From positions 1 through 64,000 of the forward strand of contig CAJMPW010000006.1 in NCBI GenBank assembly GCA_905215475.1: a stretch of 64,000 bases of DNA, in the 5' to 3' direction. This DNA is from CAG-103 sp905215475. Lineage in GTDB: Bacteria; Bacillota; Clostridia; Oscillospirales; Oscillospiraceae. The notes under the pieces were generated by a model. That model did not search any database, had not been told where the DNA came from, and saw only the letters and a list, made by a program, of their open reading frames with translations. A program made the position numbers and the translations under genes. How positions within the stretch are numbered: position 1 is the first letter of the stretch; every line of letters starts with the position of its first letter. Positions 1-7,658 of the stretch are shown here, piece after piece.

Positions 1-34
1 CACTTGAAAAGTGCGAACATAAAAATAATTTCAT
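1..34 (-). CDS. Start of a gene leaving the window (possible peptidase E-like protein)
   Basis: Only the first 11 codons are visible on the minus strand, beginning with ATG at 34-32 and reading MKLFLCSHFSS. An AAAGGAGA ribosome-binding site lies about 5-6 bases upstream, which is why I accept this as a real start. The opening residues resemble S51 peptidase E / type 1 glutamine amidotransferase-like proteins of Firmicutes, but 11 residues cannot establish a family. The 80 bases between this start and the DUF5714 stop hold no other obvious gene. Confidence 0.4.
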   Translation of the reverse strand, partial: MKLFLCSHFSS

Positions 35-113
35 CAATATTCTCCTTTATAAATTCCGATTTTGCGCGCTCCCGTCGGGGCGGCAAGCCGGAGTCCCTAT
101 TCCCGCCGCCATA

Positions 114-815
114 TCATTTTGCAGTCCGGTTTGCCGCGCTGAAGGGACAGCGCTTTCCGATGCACTGATTGTTCTGCGCGGCGTAGCGGCACACGACCTC
201 CGGCTTTTGCAGCGCGATGCCGAAGTGCTCCTTCACAAAATCGATCGCCGTGAGAATGGACAGGAAGGAGTCGCGCTTGCAGCAGCGCGGACCGCCGATC
301 TCACCGATCTGCCCGAGCGCGGCCGCCGTCATTTTGTGCGACAGCGCAAACGGCTCGTCGGTCAGCGGTGTTGACCGGGAGATGATCGAGACGAACATCC
401 CCGTGCTGATCCCCGCGCCGCACGCGCCCCAGAAGCCGCACGCGCCGCCGGGAACGCTTTTGCCGCGGCGCAGCATCTCCATGAGCGCGTCGGAAAGGTC
501 AATGTCTCCGCCGGCGTTGTGATACGCCGTCAGCAGCGCCGCTCCGACCATCACATGGTGCTCCGGCCCGTGCATATGGCAGCTCGGCAGCGCCATCATC
601 CGCTCGACAATGGCGATCGGATCGCACGCGGTCTCGCGCAGGCACAGCTCCACGATGCTGTCAAGCCCCTGCATATGGCAGTCGCTGCACACGTAGTGCC
701 CGTTTACACAGCGCGTCTTGGCGAGCTCCTTTTTGCGGCAGATCTCGCACTGCATCTGCACATCCGTCTCCAGATATTCCAGCGGCGCGCCGCAGATCAG
801 GCATTCGTCTTTCAT
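114..815 (-). CDS. DUF5714 domain protein, Cys-rich N-terminus
   Basis: A 233-residue protein of unknown function that I assign to the DUF5714 family. The first 45 residues carry paired cysteines (CLICG, CEICRKK, CVNGHYVCSDCH) typical of zinc-ribbon or metal-binding knuckles. A Gly/Cys-rich central stretch (GGACGFWGACGAG) and a C-terminal Cys cluster follow. I chose ATG at 815 because AGAGGAG lies just upstream and because it overlaps the truA stop as ATGA (812-815), implying translational coupling. A longer frame reading back to 869 lies inside truA and is rejected. No catalytic motif is evident and the substrate is unknown. Confidence 0.75.
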   Translation of the reverse strand: MKDECLICGAPLEYLETDVQMQCEICRKKELAKTRCVNGHYVCSDCHMQGLDSIVELCLRETACDPIAIVERMMALPSCHMHGPEHHVMVGAALLTAYHNAGGDIDLSDALMEMLRRGKSVPGGACGFWGACGAGISTGMFVSIISRSTPLTDEPFALSHKMTAAALGQIGEIGGPRCCKRDSFLSILTAIDFVKEHFGIALQKPEVVCRYAAQNNQCIGKRCPFSAANRTAK

Positions 816-1588
816 TCGCGTTTCTCCTCTCCGGCTTCGGGGGGTGTGTGCGCATAGCGCGTCTCCCACAGGATCAGCCCGCGGGCGGGCGCAGCCGCAC
901 CGGCGGCGGCGCGGTCGCGCGCGGCGAGAATATCCGCCATCGTGCCGGCGTCCCGCTGCCCGAGCCCGACCTCGAGCAGCGTGCCCGTGAGGATGCGCAC
1001 CATGTGGTACAAAAAGCCCTCGCCCGAAAACGTCAGGCGCACCTCATCGCCCAGCCGCTCGACGGTGATGGCATCGACCGTGCGCACGGCGGATTTTTTC
1101 ATATGGCGGTTGGCGCAAAACGACGTGTAGTCATGCCGGCCGCACAGCAGCGCCGCCGCGCGCTGCATGGCCGCCGTGTCGAGCGGCTGCGGCAGGGCAT
1201 AGACATAGCGGCGCTCAAACACGTTCGGCGTGTCGCTGTTCCAGACGCGGTAGACATACGTCTTGCCGCGGCAGGACAGGCGCGCGTGAAAGCGGGGCCC
1301 GGCCTCGGTGAGCGTGAGCACGCCGATGTCCCCCGGAAGCTGCGCGCGCAGCCGGCGCAAAAGCTCCGGCGCGGGCAGGTCGGTTTTCGCGCGGAATGAC
1401 GCCGTCTGCATCCGGGCGTGCACGCCCGCATCCGTGCGGCCGGAGCCCGCGACCTCGACCGGCTGCCCGAGCAGGGCGCTGAGCGCCGTCTCGAGCCGTC
1501 CCTGCACGGTGTCCGGCGTGTTGCCCTGCCGCTGCCAGCCGTTATAGCGCGTGCCGTCGTAGCTGAGCGTCATGCAGAAATTCGGCAT
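812..1588 (-). CDS. truA: tRNA pseudouridine synthase A
   Basis: A 258-residue TruA that isomerises uridines 38-40 in the tRNA anticodon arm. The catalytic signature GRTDAGVHA is at residues 50-58 with nucleophile Asp53. The N-terminal SYDGTRYNGWQRQ and the late FLYHMVR motif are characteristic of the family. Length is normal. ATG at 1588 is preceded by AGGAGGTGCACC, a near-perfect ribosome-binding site. It is the first gene of a two-gene unit with the DUF5714 gene and lies just downstream, on the same strand, of repeat copy 1 and a terminator hairpin. Confidence 0.97.
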   Translation of the reverse strand: MPNFCMTLSYDGTRYNGWQRQGNTPDTVQGRLETALSALLGQPVEVAGSGRTDAGVHARMQTASFRAKTDLPAPELLRRLRAQLPGDIGVLTLTEAGPRFHARLSCRGKTYVYRVWNSDTPNVFERRYVYALPQPLDTAAMQRAAALLCGRHDYTSFCANRHMKKSAVRTVDAITVERLGDEVRLTFSGEGFLYHMVRILTGTLLEVGLGQRDAGTMADILAARDRAAAGAAAPARGLILWETRYAHTPPEAGEEKRE

Positions 1589-1615
1589 GGTGCACCTCCT
1601 GTGTCCAAAGGTTTA

Positions 1616-1651
1616 TAAAAGCACGGCCGCGCAGAGCTTGCGCGGCCGTGC
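1616..1651 (-). terminator. Hairpin terminator upstream of truA
   Basis: A 13-bp perfect stem (1621-1633 with 1639-1651, GCACGGCCGCGCA) is followed on the minus strand by TTTT. It would end transcripts arriving from the ACS-like gene after they cross repeat copy 1. Its placement right at the edge of the repeat recurs at the other two copies. Confidence 0.75.
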
Positions 1652-1655
1652 CCAG

Positions 1656-1847
1656 CTTGTCAAAAACCTCGTAGCCTTTCGCCGCCGCGGCGGCGAAAGA
1701 AAGTCCGATCATTTTCTCCGGCGACATGTGCGTCGGAGAAAATACCGCTCGGCCTGCAAACGTGCGCACTGTTCGCCTGCGGCGGACAGCGCGTGCGATG
1801 CAGTCAGGCAGCCCACCTCTTTGTCAAAAAGGAATACTTTTTGACAG
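1656..1847. repeat. Structured intergenic repeat, copy 1 of 3
   Basis: A roughly 190-bp element shared with 27761-27954 and 49277-49462, all in the same orientation. On the plus strand it starts CTTGTCAAAAACC and ends CTTTTTGACAG, so its ends are inverted repeats (TTGTCAAAAA / TTTTTGACA). Inside are hairpins: TTTCGCCGC with GCGGCGAAA, TTTTCTCCG with CGGAGAAAA around an ACATGTG loop, an imperfect ACTGTTCGCC/GGCGGACAG stem, and an A/T-rich GTCAAAAAG palindrome at the end. A minus-strand reading frame (HMSPEKMIGLSFAAAAAK) stays open in all copies but has no convincing start. It lies 2 bp from the stop of the ACS-like gene. Confidence 0.9.
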
Positions 1848-1849
1848 TT

Positions 1850-2593
1850 TCAGGCGTGGTGCTCCTTCTTGGCAGCCTTGCCGAAGTGGAGCTCCTTGAG
1901 ACCCTCGACCTCGTCGCAGACAGGCTTGAAGCTGCAGCTCGCGCAGTCGAGATCCTCGGGCATACCCTCGAGGATGGTGTTCATGGTCTTGGTCACGTCC
2001 TCGATCTTCTTGGCCGTGGCGTGCAGGGCCTTGAAGTCGACGTCCTTGGTGACGAAGATCACGCGCACGTTGGTGATGTTCGGGTTTTTCTTATACTGCT
2101 TGATGAAGTCGCAGCCGACCTTGTAAAACGAGATGCCCTTCTTGACGGCCTTCTTGCTCACGCGGATCTGCTCACGGCTGCTCTCGGGCGAGACGCGCAT
2201 CATGTAGCCGTCCGGGAAGACGTGATACTTCACAAACTCGATGTTGCGGATGGCGGCATAAGCCGCGTCCTTCTGCTCGACGTCGATGTCCTTGACGCCG
2301 AGGATGACGATGCGCGCAAACGGCACGTCGCCCTTGATGTCCTTCATATCCGGACCGTAGAGCAGCACCTCGTCGCTCGGGACAAGCGCGGTGTCGGACG
2401 TGACGCAGGTGAAGTTCACGGCCTCGTTTGCGCCGCCGCCGAGCTCATACGCCGCGTCGCGCAGCAGCACCAGCTCGCTCTCGCCGTTGTCCTTCCACGC
2501 GTCGCGCTCCTTATAGGCCCACTTCTGCGTCGGCGCGCCGAGCAGGTCGGTCGTTTCGCGGATAAAGCTATCATAAAGTTCCATGTTTTTCAT
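1850..2593 (-). CDS. Acetyl-CoA synthase beta (CdhC)-like protein, short form
   Basis: A 247-residue protein resembling part of the acetyl-CoA synthase/decarbonylase beta subunit. The stretch DEVLLYGPDMKDI, followed by YMMRVS and NVRVIFVT, parallels the middle domain of CdhC. Near the C-terminus, CASCSFKPVC (Cys217, 220, 226) recalls the first cysteines that hold the Ni-Fe-S A-cluster in the full enzyme. The rest of the A-cluster domain is absent (CdhC is about 470 residues), so a stand-alone acetyl-CoA synthase is unlikely. It follows cooC by 27 bp, implying a shared nickel role. ATG at 2593 has an upstream GAGGAACGAAC site. The assignment rests on remembered family motifs. Confidence 0.6.
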   Translation of the reverse strand: MKNMELYDSFIRETTDLLGAPTQKWAYKERDAWKDNGESELVLLRDAAYELGGGANEAVNFTCVTSDTALVPSDEVLLYGPDMKDIKGDVPFARIVILGVKDIDVEQKDAAYAAIRNIEFVKYHVFPDGYMMRVSPESSREQIRVSKKAVKKGISFYKVGCDFIKQYKKNPNITNVRVIFVTKDVDFKALHATAKKIEDVTKTMNTILEGMPEDLDCASCSFKPVCDEVEGLKELHFGKAAKKEHHA

Positions 2594-2620
2594 GTTCGTT
2601 CCTCCTCAAAATGTCCCGGC

Positions 2621-3394
2621 TCAGAAGATGCCCAGGTTGTGCAGCGCCTCGTGGACACCGACCATGATGTTGGAGTCCTCCGGCAGCTCAAACACGCTCT
2701 TGCCGCGGATATCGTTGGCGGCGTGCTGCGGGTCGGTGGGGATGTAGGCGAGCACCTCCACACCGTCGAGCTTGACAAGATCGTTCATGCTCGGGTCGAC
2801 GACGCGGTTGACGATCATGCCGATGCGCTCGTAGGTGATGAGGTCGTCGGCGGCCTCCTTGATCTCGCGGCAGACGTTCACGCCCTTGGCGCTCTGGTCG
2901 GTGACCAGCACGAGGTGCGAGACCTGCTCCATGACGCGGCGGCTGATCTGCTCGATGCCGGCCTCACCGTCGATGACCACATAGTCAAAGTCGTTGGCGA
3001 GCATACTGATGACTTCCTTGAGGTAGGAGTTGACCGAGCAGTAGCACCCGGCGGCCTCCGGACGGCCGATGGCAAGGAAGGCAAAGCCCTCGCACTCGAC
3101 CATGGTGTCAAAGATGCGGAAGCGCGCCTCGTTGAGCACCTCGATGGCCTGGCGGTACTCGCCGCGCTCCGACGTCTCGATGACCTCGTTGCGGATGTCG
3201 TCGATCGTGTGCTCGACGTGCACGCCCAGCGCCGTGGACAGACCGACGGCCGGGTCGGCGTCGATGGCGAGGATGCGCTTGTCGGGAAAAGCCTCCACCA
3301 GCTCGCGCACGATCGCCGAGCACAGAGAGGTCTTGCCAACGCCGCCCTTCCCCGCGACGGCGATGATCTTGGCTTTCGTTTTGTTTTCTTCCAT
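2621..3394 (-). CDS. cooC: CooC-type nickel-insertion ATPase
   Basis: A 257-residue MinD/SIMIBI-class P-loop ATPase. The deviant Walker A GKGGVGKT is at residues 15-22, the switch region DADPAVGLSTALG at 45-57, and GCYCS at 116-120. The Cys-X-Cys (Cys117, Cys119) is the dimeric metal-binding motif that sets CooC apart from other MinD relatives. CooC inserts or activates nickel in CO dehydrogenase/acetyl-CoA synthase. ATG at 3394 is chosen because AGGAGGG precedes it; the open frame extends further upstream without a site. The downstream gene encodes an ACS-beta-like protein. No CODH catalytic subunit is in the window. Confidence 0.88.
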   Translation of the reverse strand: MEENKTKAKIIAVAGKGGVGKTSLCSAIVRELVEAFPDKRILAIDADPAVGLSTALGVHVEHTIDDIRNEVIETSERGEYRQAIEVLNEARFRIFDTMVECEGFAFLAIGRPEAAGCYCSVNSYLKEVISMLANDFDYVVIDGEAGIEQISRRVMEQVSHLVLVTDQSAKGVNVCREIKEAADDLITYERIGMIVNRVVDPSMNDLVKLDGVEVLAYIPTDPQHAANDIRGKSVFELPEDSNIMVGVHEALHNLGIF

Positions 3395-3604
3395 AGTGCG
3401 TTCCCTCCTGCGGCTAAAAATAACGGTCAAGCCTGTGGCTTTGATTGCATCCATCCTACCACAGGCCGGCCGGTTTTTCTGTGTCCACGTCACAGTCCGC
3501 CGCGGCCGGCGGGCTGGCATCAGAGACAATTTTGCCGCTTTTGTATAATTTTCGACAATGTTTGGGCTGCGCGTTCTTTTTCTGTCTGGAATTCAAAAAA
3601 AGAA

Positions 3605-3633
3605 TTGCGAAATTTATCACGTATTAGTATAAT
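3605..3633 (+). promoter_or_regulatory. Sigma-A type promoter of the [FeFe]-hydrogenase gene
   Basis: TTGCGA (3605-3610) and TATAAT (3628-3633) are separated by exactly 17 bp, 80 bp before the start codon. It sits in a 318-bp divergent region between cooC and the hydrogenase gene. I found no equally good promoter for cooC and no clear operator in the rest of the gap. Confidence 0.7.
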
Positions 3634-3712
3634 GTTTTACACAAGCTCCCGTCAAGTGCTTGTTGCAAAATTCACGAATCAGAACTTGTTTTTCTAACAA
3701 AAGGAGTGCAAT

Positions 3713-5251
3713 ATGCGCGGCATTGAAACCGGAAAGGTACGTATCCGTCACGAAGTGTTCACGGAGATCGCGCGCCTTGCCTATGAGGGCGGCGATTATG
3801 CCAAGCGGCTCGAAGAGCTGCCGTTCAAGATCATCCCCGGTGAGATCGGCACATACCGGGACAGTCTGTTTCTCGAGCGCGCCGTGGTCGGTGAGCGGCT
3901 GCGGCTGGCCATGGGGCTGCCGCTGCGCAAGTTTTCGGAGTTTTCGCTGCTGTCGGACGGCGTGGAAAAAGCGCTCGATCCGGAGGTCTACTACGAAAAG
4001 CCGCTCATCAACGTCATCAAATTCGCCTGCAACAAATGCCCCGACAACGTCGTGAAGATCACGAACGTGTGCCAGGGCTGTCTGGAGCATCCGTGCATGG
4101 CGGTCTGCCCGCGGCAGGCCATCACGCGCGTCAACGGGCAGGCGCACATCGACCCCGACAAGTGCATCCGCTGCGGACGCTGCCTCAAGGAGTGCAAGTT
4201 CAACGCCATCGTACGCCTTGAGCGCCCGTGCCGCAAGGCCTGCGGCATGGACTGCATCCATTCCGACGGGCTCGGCCGCGCCGACATCGACTACTCCAAG
4301 TGCACCTCCTGCGGACAGTGCATGGTCAGCTGCCCGTTCGGCGCGATCTCGGACAAGAGCCAGATCTTCCAGACCATTCAGGCCGTCAAGAGCAACACGC
4401 CCGTATACGTCGCGCTCGCGCCGGCGTTTGTGGGGCAGTTCGGTCCCGAGGGCGTGCCGGAGCGGATGCGCAGGGCGTTCCAGCGGCTCGGCTTTGCCGA
4501 CGTGTATGAGGTCGCCATCGGCGCGGACCTGTGCGTGATCGAGGAGGCGGCGGACTTTCTTGAGGAAGTGCCCGACAAGCACAAGTTCATGGTCACGTCC
4601 TGCTGTCCGTCGTGGAGCGACATGGTCAAAAAGCTCTTCCCCCAGTTTGAAAAGAACATCTCCGTGGCCTTCACGCCGATGGTGCTCACCGCGCGCATGA
4701 TCAAGCGCGACCACCCGGACTGCAAGGTCGTGTTCATCGGTCCGTGCGACTCGAAAAAGCTCGAGGCGCGCCGCGCACACGTGCGCAGCGACGTCGACTT
4801 CGTGCTCACGTTCGAGGAGGCGCTCGGCATCTTCGCCGCCAAGGGCATGGATAAAGCCTTCCTGCCCGAGGACGAGGAGGCCCTGCCGCCCGACTCGAGC
4901 CGCGATGCGCGCCGCTTTGCCTATTCCGGCGGCGTGGCGCAGGCCGTCGTCAACGCCATCCACGATATGCAGCCCGAGCGTGAGGTCAAGGTCGCCGCGG
5001 CGACCGGTCTGGCCGAGTGCCGCAAGCTGCTGATGATGGCCAAGGCCGGCAAGTACGACGGCTACCTGCTCGAGGGCATGGCCTGTCCGGGCGGCTGCAT
5101 CGCCGGCGCGGGCACACTGCGCCCCATCGAGCAGTCGCACAAGGAGGTCGAGGCGTTCAGCTCCGAGGCGTGCTTCACCTGCGCCAACGACACGCCGTAC
5201 ATGGAATATCTGCCCCTGATCGAGGAAAAGGACAAGATCCGCAAGCTATAA
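3713..5251 (+). CDS. Monomeric [FeFe]-hydrogenase, group B-like
   Basis: A 512-residue iron-only hydrogenase. Ferredoxin-like Cys clusters occupy residues ~106-207: CNKC and CQGCLEHPCMAVC, CIRCGRCLKEC, and CTSCGQCMVSC, with further Cys between. The H-cluster motifs follow: TSCCPSW (295-301), FIGPCDSKK (341-349) and MACPGGC (456-462), then a terminal C-X2-C near 490. TSCCPSW instead of TSCCPAW and the absence of an N-terminal 2Fe-2S domain point to group B rather than the prototypical group A. ATG at 3713 has AAAAGGAG upstream. It probably exchanges electrons between ferredoxin and protons in the cytoplasm; direction and partner are not evident. No HydEFG maturases are in the window. Confidence 0.9.
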   Translation: MRGIETGKVRIRHEVFTEIARLAYEGGDYAKRLEELPFKIIPGEIGTYRDSLFLERAVVGERLRLAMGLPLRKFSEFSLLSDGVEKALDPEVYYEKPLINVIKFACNKCPDNVVKITNVCQGCLEHPCMAVCPRQAITRVNGQAHIDPDKCIRCGRCLKECKFNAIVRLERPCRKACGMDCIHSDGLGRADIDYSKCTSCGQCMVSCPFGAISDKSQIFQTIQAVKSNTPVYVALAPAFVGQFGPEGVPERMRRAFQRLGFADVYEVAIGADLCVIEEAADFLEEVPDKHKFMVTSCCPSWSDMVKKLFPQFEKNISVAFTPMVLTARMIKRDHPDCKVVFIGPCDSKKLEARRAHVRSDVDFVLTFEEALGIFAAKGMDKAFLPEDEEALPPDSSRDARRFAYSGGVAQAVVNAIHDMQPEREVKVAAATGLAECRKLLMMAKAGKYDGYLLEGMACPGGCIAGAGTLRPIEQSHKEVEAFSSEACFTCANDTPYMEYLPLIEEKDKIRKL

Positions 5252-5256
5252 GCGAT

Positions 5257-5289
5257 ACTGCGCACCGCATCCCCGGTGCGCAGTTTTTA
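5257..5289 (+). terminator. Terminator of the hydrogenase gene
   Basis: A 10-bp perfect stem ACTGCGCACC/GGTGCGCAGT (5257-5266, 5275-5284) is followed by a T-run, five bases after the stop codon. Confidence 0.85.
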
Positions 5290-5343
5290 TAAAATCCCTA
5301 AAAAACGTCCGTTGTACCAAAGATTTTTTTCCACACTGCGGGC

Positions 5344-5372
5344 TGGACAAGCGCACGCGTTCGCGGTACAAT
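5344..5372 (+). promoter_or_regulatory. Promoter of guaB
   Basis: TGGACA (5344-5349), a 17-bp spacer and TACAAT (5367-5372) lie 83 bp before the guaB start. The leader is short and I saw no convincing purine riboswitch core in it. Confidence 0.6.
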
Positions 5373-5455
5373 AGCAAAAATATTCTTCGGAGCGGGCCGC
5401 CGCTCCGTTTTCCACAGGCGTACAAATACATGAGAATCATAAGGAGGTCTTTCCC

Positions 5456-6958
5456 ATGGCTTACTTCTTCTCCGGCCAGTCGCACACGTTCAACGAGTAT
5501 CTGCTCGTGCCCGGCTACTCCTCGAGCGAATGCATCCCGGACAATGTCTCCCTGCGCACCCCGCTGACGCGCTTTCGCGCAGGCGAGGAGCCGGCGCTCT
5601 CGCTCAACGTGCCGATGGTCTCCGCCGTGATGCAGTCCGTGTCCGGCGACCGGCTGGCCGTCGCGCTGGCGCAGGAGGGCGGCGTGTCGTTCCTCTACGG
5701 CTCGCAGTCGATCGAGGACGAGGCCGCGATGGTCGCCCGCGTCAAGAGCTACAAGGCAGGCTTTGTGCGCAGCGACTCCAACATCAGCCCCGATGCGACG
5801 CTGGCCGACATTCTGGCGCTGCGTGAGCAGACCGGTCACTCCACCGTCGCCGTCACCGAGGACGGCACGGCCGACGGCCGCCTGGTCGGCATCGTCACGA
5901 GCCGCGACTACCGCGTGAGCCGCATGGACCCCCAGACCAAGGTGCGCGAGTTCATGACCCCGCGTGAGAAGCTCGTCACCGCGCCCGACGGCACGTCCCT
6001 GAAGGAAGCCAACAACATCATCTGGGAGCACAAGCTCAACTCCCTGCCCATCGTCAACGATGAGGGCCGCCTGTGCGCGTTCGTGTTCCGCAAGGACTAT
6101 GACCTGCACAAGCAGAAGCCCAACGAGCTGCTCGACAGCCAGAAGCGCTACCTCGTCGGCGCGGGCATCAACACCCGCGACTACGCCGAGCGTGTGCCCG
6201 CGCTGGTCGACGCCGGTGTGGACGTGCTCGTCATCGACTCGTCCGAGGGCTACTCCGAGTGGCAGAAGCGCACCATCGCGTGGATCCGCGAGCGCTACGG
6301 TGACAGCGTCAAGGTCGGCGCGGGCAACGTCGTCGACGCGGACGGCTTCCGCTTCCTCGCCGACTGCGGCGCGGACTTCGTGAAGGTCGGCATCGGCGGC
6401 GGCTCGATCTGCATCACGCGCGAGACCAAGGGCATCGGCCGCGGTCAGGCGACGGCCGTCATCGACGTCTGCAACGCACGCGACGAGTACTTCCGCGAGA
6501 CCGGCATCTACGTGCCCGTCTGCTCCGACGGCGGCATCGTGCACGACCACCACATCACGCTCGCGCTGGCCATGGGCGCGGACTTCGTGATGCTCGGCCG
6601 CTACTTCGCCCGCTTCGACGAGAGCCCGTCGGACAAGGTCAACGTCAACGGCACGCTCATGAAGGAGTACTGGGGCGAGGGCTCCAACCGCGCGCGCAAC
6701 TGGCAGCGCTATGATCTCGGCGGCGGCAAGAAGCTGTCCTTCGAGGAGGGCGTGGACTCCTACGTGCCCTACGCCGGCAAGCTCTCCGACAACGTCCAGC
6801 AGACGCTGGCCAAGGTGCGCTCGACCATGTGCAACTGCGGCGCGCTGACCATCCGCGAGCTGCAGGAGAAGGCGCGGCTGACGCTCGTGTCCTCGGTGAG
6901 CATCGTCGAGGGCGGCGCGCATGACGTCGTGCTCAAGACCTCGAACAAACCGGTTTAA
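5456..6958 (+). CDS. guaB: IMP dehydrogenase
   Basis: A 500-residue enzyme converting IMP to XMP, the committed step of GMP synthesis. The barrel begins at residue ~10 and is interrupted by a CBS-domain pair at about 105-220. The catalytic loop reads VGIGGGSICITR with Cys319. Here GGG replaces the usual GPG, and GIGRGQATA follows instead of the common VPQ version, so this is a divergent IMPDH branch rather than a damaged gene. The N-terminus is tightly conserved in style and the start has AAGGAGG eight bases upstream. It is monocistronic, with its own promoter and terminator. Confidence 0.93.
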   Translation: MAYFFSGQSHTFNEYLLVPGYSSSECIPDNVSLRTPLTRFRAGEEPALSLNVPMVSAVMQSVSGDRLAVALAQEGGVSFLYGSQSIEDEAAMVARVKSYKAGFVRSDSNISPDATLADILALREQTGHSTVAVTEDGTADGRLVGIVTSRDYRVSRMDPQTKVREFMTPREKLVTAPDGTSLKEANNIIWEHKLNSLPIVNDEGRLCAFVFRKDYDLHKQKPNELLDSQKRYLVGAGINTRDYAERVPALVDAGVDVLVIDSSEGYSEWQKRTIAWIRERYGDSVKVGAGNVVDADGFRFLADCGADFVKVGIGGGSICITRETKGIGRGQATAVIDVCNARDEYFRETGIYVPVCSDGGIVHDHHITLALAMGADFVMLGRYFARFDESPSDKVNVNGTLMKEYWGEGSNRARNWQRYDLGGGKKLSFEEGVDSYVPYAGKLSDNVQQTLAKVRSTMCNCGALTIRELQEKARLTLVSSVSIVEGGAHDVVLKTSNKPV

Positions 6959-6981
6959 TTCAGAGGTTTTTCATAAGCCGC

Positions 6982-7017
6982 GCGGCGCTTCGCACACTCT
7001 GCGAAGCGCCGCTTTTT
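6982..7017 (+). terminator. Terminator of guaB
   Basis: A 13-bp perfect stem (GCGGCGCTTCGCA at 6982-6994 with 7000-7012) with a 5-base loop is followed by TTTTT. Confidence 0.9.
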
Positions 7018-7115
7018 GCACATTTGCTCGAAAAATTGTGGAAAACCGCGTGGGTTTTGCGCGCAGCGCGTGTATCATAGGGTAGAAACCGGTCACGGCG
7101 GGAGGAGGCGAGGGC

Positions 7116-7658
7116 GTGCACGAACAGGATATGATCGCGCTGCTGCAGCAGCATGACGAGCGCGGCATGGATGCGCTGCTGCTGCACTGCGGGCCGCTGA
7201 TGCGCTACATCATCGCGCCGATCGTGCCGAACGTGCTCGACCGCGAGGAGTGCCTCTCGGAGGCGTCGCTGCGCGTGTGGAACAAGATCGCGCAGTTCGA
7301 CGCCGCGCGCGGCAGCTGGAGCGCGTGGCTGACGGCGGTCACGCGCAACACGGCGCTGAACTATCAGCGCAGCGCCGCCCGGCACGGCGACACGCAGACA
7401 CTGCCGGAGGACGCGCCGTCGCCGGAGGCATCCCCGGAGGAGGCGCTGATACAGGCCGAGCGCCGCGCCGCGCTGCACGATGCGCTCGCACGGCTCGGTC
7501 AGAACGACCGGGCGCTGTTTTACCGGAAGTATTACTACTTACAGCCCACCGCACAGATCGCCGCCGAGCTCGGCATGACCGAGCGCGCGGTCGAGGGTCG
7601 GCTGTACCGCCTGAAAAAGCGGCTGCGCACGATGTTGGGAGGTGACGGCGATGCGTGA
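7116..7658 (+). CDS. ECF-family RNA polymerase sigma factor
   Basis: A 180-residue protein with the two-domain ECF layout. Region 2 (about residues 20-85) contains the DREECLSEASLRVWNKIAQFD core-binding segment and WSAWLTAVTRNTALNYQR. Region 4 (about 118-172) contains AQIAAELGMTERAVEGRLYRLKKRLR as its helix-turn-helix. The start is GTG at 7116, preceded by GGAGGAGG. It overlaps the next gene, a large membrane protein, by 8 bp, the usual arrangement of an ECF sigma with its anti-sigma. The stimulus is unknown. TATCAT at 7073-7078 may be its -10, but no good -35 is present. Confidence 0.85.
   Translation: MHEQDMIALLQQHDERGMDALLLHCGPLMRYIIAPIVPNVLDREECLSEASLRVWNKIAQFDAARGSWSAWLTAVTRNTALNYQRSAARHGDTQTLPEDAPSPEASPEEALIQAERRAALHDALARLGQNDRALFYRKYYYLQPTAQIAAELGMTERAVEGRLYRLKKRLRTMLGGDGDA

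Noticed and set aside
1620..1850. Repeat copy 1 as a remnant of a transposase gene
   Set aside because: No transposase-like frame is present in any of the three copies, and length is constant near 190 bp, so the element is non-coding or a miniature element.
1793..3697. A 634-codon plus-strand open frame opposite the ACS-like and cooC genes
   Set aside because: It is the antisense of two well-supported minus-strand genes. High GC and codon bias keep the opposite frame open. It has no family motif and its end runs into the hydrogenase promoter.
5290..5455. A purine riboswitch in front of guaB
   Set aside because: The leader is only ~75 nt after the predicted start site and I could not find the conserved three-way junction core.
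5246..6922. A 558-codon minus-strand frame opposite guaB
   Set aside because: Repetitive Ala/Val/Asp/His/Arg composition typical of antisense frames in GC-rich genes; guaB on the other strand has full family motifs.
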